Assembly (NCBI GenBank): GCA_937924805.1
Contig: CALDTZ010000085.1
Coordinates: forward strand, 24,031 to 88,030
Direction: 5' to 3'
DNA length: 64,000 nucleotides
Source of the DNA: an uncultured Saprospiraceae bacterium
GTDB taxonomy: Bacteria > Bacteroidota > Bacteroidia > Chitinophagales > Saprospiraceae
Positions 62,559 through 64,000 of the stretch are shown piece by piece. The translations under genes were made by a program, and so were the position numbers. The notes under the pieces were generated by a model. The model worked only from the letters and a program-made list of their open reading frames with translations. It made no database searches and had not been told where the DNA came from. Within the stretch, counting starts at the first letter, position 1. Each line of letters opens with the position of its first letter.

Positions 62559-63767
62559 TCAATCTTCTAGATCTATACACATCAATCGCTTATGATCTCC
62601 AACATAAATGTAGCCTGTCGATGGATCGACCGTCATAGACTGAGTAAAGGTGCCTATTATTTTATCTTCTTGATAGTTGTCTGCATCCCTATTTAGGTCA
62701 TGCAATACCGATCCATCCAAAGCATCTACCACCATCAAACGATGCCTTGTGGTAGGTGGATGAAATGCACGAGAAATATAAACTTTTCCTTCGTGATAGG
62801 TTAGATGACCTGCATTGCCGCCTGTTTCTGTATGCCAAAATTGGTGACCTGTGTGTACATTCACAGCTACCATATACCCAGTACTGTTATTTCCGAAAAC
62901 CTTACCATCCGCTGCTGTCAATCGACTCGTCGTAAAGTTATTACCATAATGTTTCCACCATTGCAAAGATCCATCTTCTATATTATAAGAGTAAATAGCA
63001 TCATTATCGAGCAATATTTGTCCGTCATGAAACCGAGGTTGACGACCAGCAACTCCACTTACATTATACTTAAGAGGGATGGTGTCTGAGACCCAAACTA
63101 ATGAATCATCTGTCAAACTATACAAATGTAACCATTGGTTTTCTTCATAAAACCCTTGAACATACCCCCACTTAATCTTCGAAAATGTAAGATATTCCTT
63201 GCCTTCCCATTCGATCATTAAAGGTAGTGTTGAACCTATATTATACTCATCTTCACGTTCGAATTCGTAAACTTTGTTCATCTCTCCAGTATAAACATCA
63301 CCAACTAAAATACCATAATATTCCATGTGCTCAGATTCAAATAAGCAGAATTTATCTTCATAACCATTGATATATTGTACTCGTATATATTCTGCCTTAT
63401 TCTTCCAAACTGTTTTACCTGTCAATAGGTTGATGCCATAGTTGAGGTTCGCATAACCTGTTACGTAAATATCATCGTGTATATGGCCTTTTAAATCAAA
63501 TCCATCCACGCCATATTCATCATAAGCCTCTGTCCACCTCCATACTTCATCCCCGGTATTCTTATCTAATGCGACCAACACTCCTTCATTTGTCTTTCGT
63601 TGAATTAATAAATCTCCATGAATGATTGGATCATCAAAAAAAACAGGAGCATTTTCTGTAATCGTCTTTTGCCATACAATATTATAACCTAGATCTGGTT
63701 CATCCTTTATGCATGATGAGATGCTTAGAAGCACGCCTCCGAGAAGTATATATATTATAGTACGCAT
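62559..63767 (-). CDS. PQQ-like beta-propeller lipoprotein
   Basis: 402 residues. Lipoprotein signal ending SISSC (Cys ~19). The body consists of repeated propeller blades with the PQQ-type motif: VALDKNTGDEVWRW, NLLTGKTVWKN, SYNIEDGSLQWWKH, VAVNVHTGHQFWHTETG, VVDALDGSVLHDL and STGYIYVGDHKRLMCID. Such proteins act as scaffolds (BamB-like) or as dehydrogenase relatives; here no PQQ ligands or catalytic residues are apparent, so a binding role is more likely. No terminator lies between it and the preceding convergent gene besides the one at 62.4 kb. Confidence 0.82.
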   Translation of the reverse strand: MRTIIYILLGGVLLSISSCIKDEPDLGYNIVWQKTITENAPVFFDDPIIHGDLLIQRKTNEGVLVALDKNTGDEVWRWTEAYDEYGVDGFDLKGHIHDDIYVTGYANLNYGINLLTGKTVWKNKAEYIRVQYINGYEDKFCLFESEHMEYYGILVGDVYTGEMNKVYEFEREDEYNIGSTLPLMIEWEGKEYLTFSKIKWGYVQGFYEENQWLHLYSLTDDSLVWVSDTIPLKYNVSGVAGRQPRFHDGQILLDNDAIYSYNIEDGSLQWWKHYGNNFTTSRLTAADGKVFGNNSTGYMVAVNVHTGHQFWHTETGGNAGHLTYHEGKVYISRAFHPPTTRHRLMVVDALDGSVLHDLNRDADNYQEDKIIGTFTQSMTVDPSTGYIYVGDHKRLMCIDLED

Positions 63768-63875
63768 GATGAAATTTCAAAAATTGGGTGAGGTGAAAAG
63801 TTAACATCCATAGTTCTATTCATAATTAACTACTTTTTAGCTCAAAATCAAGGCTTGTTCATAAGTAGGTTCATT

Positions 63876-64000
63876 TTATTTCAAATCTACTCTGTCCACC
63901 TTATAATATAATTTCACATTTCTAACTGTTTCTTTCAATAAATAAGCCTTCATGATGTTGATTATTTTTCGACTTAAAAGAATACCTAAAACAACGTCTT
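63876..64000 (-). CDS. C-terminal end of an unidentified gene, cut by window edge
   Basis: About 41 codons open from the window edge to a TAA: VVLGILLSRKIINIMKAYLL, then KETVRNVKLYYKVDRVDLK. Basic and moderately hydrophobic, without a family motif that could be named. The frame has normal codon use and ends 108 bp before the propeller lipoprotein start. Only a fragment is visible, so the product is unknown; it may also be a chance frame. Confidence 0.4.
   Translation of the reverse strand, partial: DVVLGILLSRKIINIMKAYLLKETVRNVKLYYKVDRVDLK

Overview
This is a 64 kb stretch of an AT-rich chromosome from a member of the Bacteroidota, most likely a Saprospiria-type marine or aquatic bacterium. 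Evidence: two proteins with type IX secretion (T9SS) C-terminal sorting domains, a GldB gliding lipoprotein, two DUF5916 outer-membrane proteins, several Bacteroidota-type -7 promoter boxes (TAnnTTTG), almost no Shine-Dalgarno sequences, and a complete kynurenine pathway, which is common in this phylum. No phage, insertion sequence, integrase or CRISPR array was found. The window reads as ordinary core chromosome with some lineage-specific genes.

Layout. (1) 1-7184: tightly packed tryptophan catabolism operon (tryptophan 2,3-dioxygenase, aminomuconate semialdehyde dehydrogenase, 3-hydroxyanthranilate dioxygenase, ACMS decarboxylase, kynureninase, kynurenine 3-monooxygenase, GNAT acetyltransferase). 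Kynurenine formamidase and 2-aminomuconate deaminase are not in the visible part. (2) 7.2-15.6 kb: barrel protein, polysaccharide flippase, M42 aminopeptidase, DUF5916 protein, and an ECF sigma / HEAT-repeat membrane protein / DUF4097-like operon. (3) 15.7-26.6 kb: cysteine dioxygenase, hemA, aspS, membrane proteins, second DUF5916 protein, CotH-like lipoprotein, 2-oxoglutarate dehydrogenase E2. (4) 26.6-29.9 kb, minus strand: rplM-rpsI-rpsB-tsf, a strong terminator, then pyrH. (5) 30-42.6 kb: TPR protein, T9SS cargo, nadE, dnaX with an A11 frameshift site, Crp-family regulator, pyrD, nadC, gldB, 2OG-Fe(II) oxygenase, tatA, cold-shock protein, tRNA-Val. (6) 42.6-46.6 kb, minus strand: surface polysaccharide trio (flippase, Wzz-like, O-antigen polymerase/ligase). 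(7) 46.8-49.3 kb: ligase-associated exonuclease plus a DNA ligase homologue that has lost its catalytic lysine. (8) 49.5-64 kb: large T9SS surface protein, a duplicated hairpin, amidohydrolase, gamma-glutamyltranspeptidase, short DnaE-type polymerase, barrel protein and lipoproteins.

How the genes work together. Aminocarboxymuconate semialdehyde made by the tryptophan operon can be decarboxylated toward central metabolism or can cyclise to quinolinate, the substrate of NadC. NadC (38.7 kb) and NadE (33 kb) are both present, so the window holds both outcomes of that branch. The strongest anomalies are the full-length ATP-dependent DNA ligase homologue with most catalytic residues replaced, coupled to an intact exonuclease; the A11 slippery tract in dnaX, which separates a gamma-sized product from a tau extension in the -1 frame; a palindrome in the 23 bp between ggt and a short DnaE polymerase; and a tandem pair of near-identical hairpins after the large surface protein.
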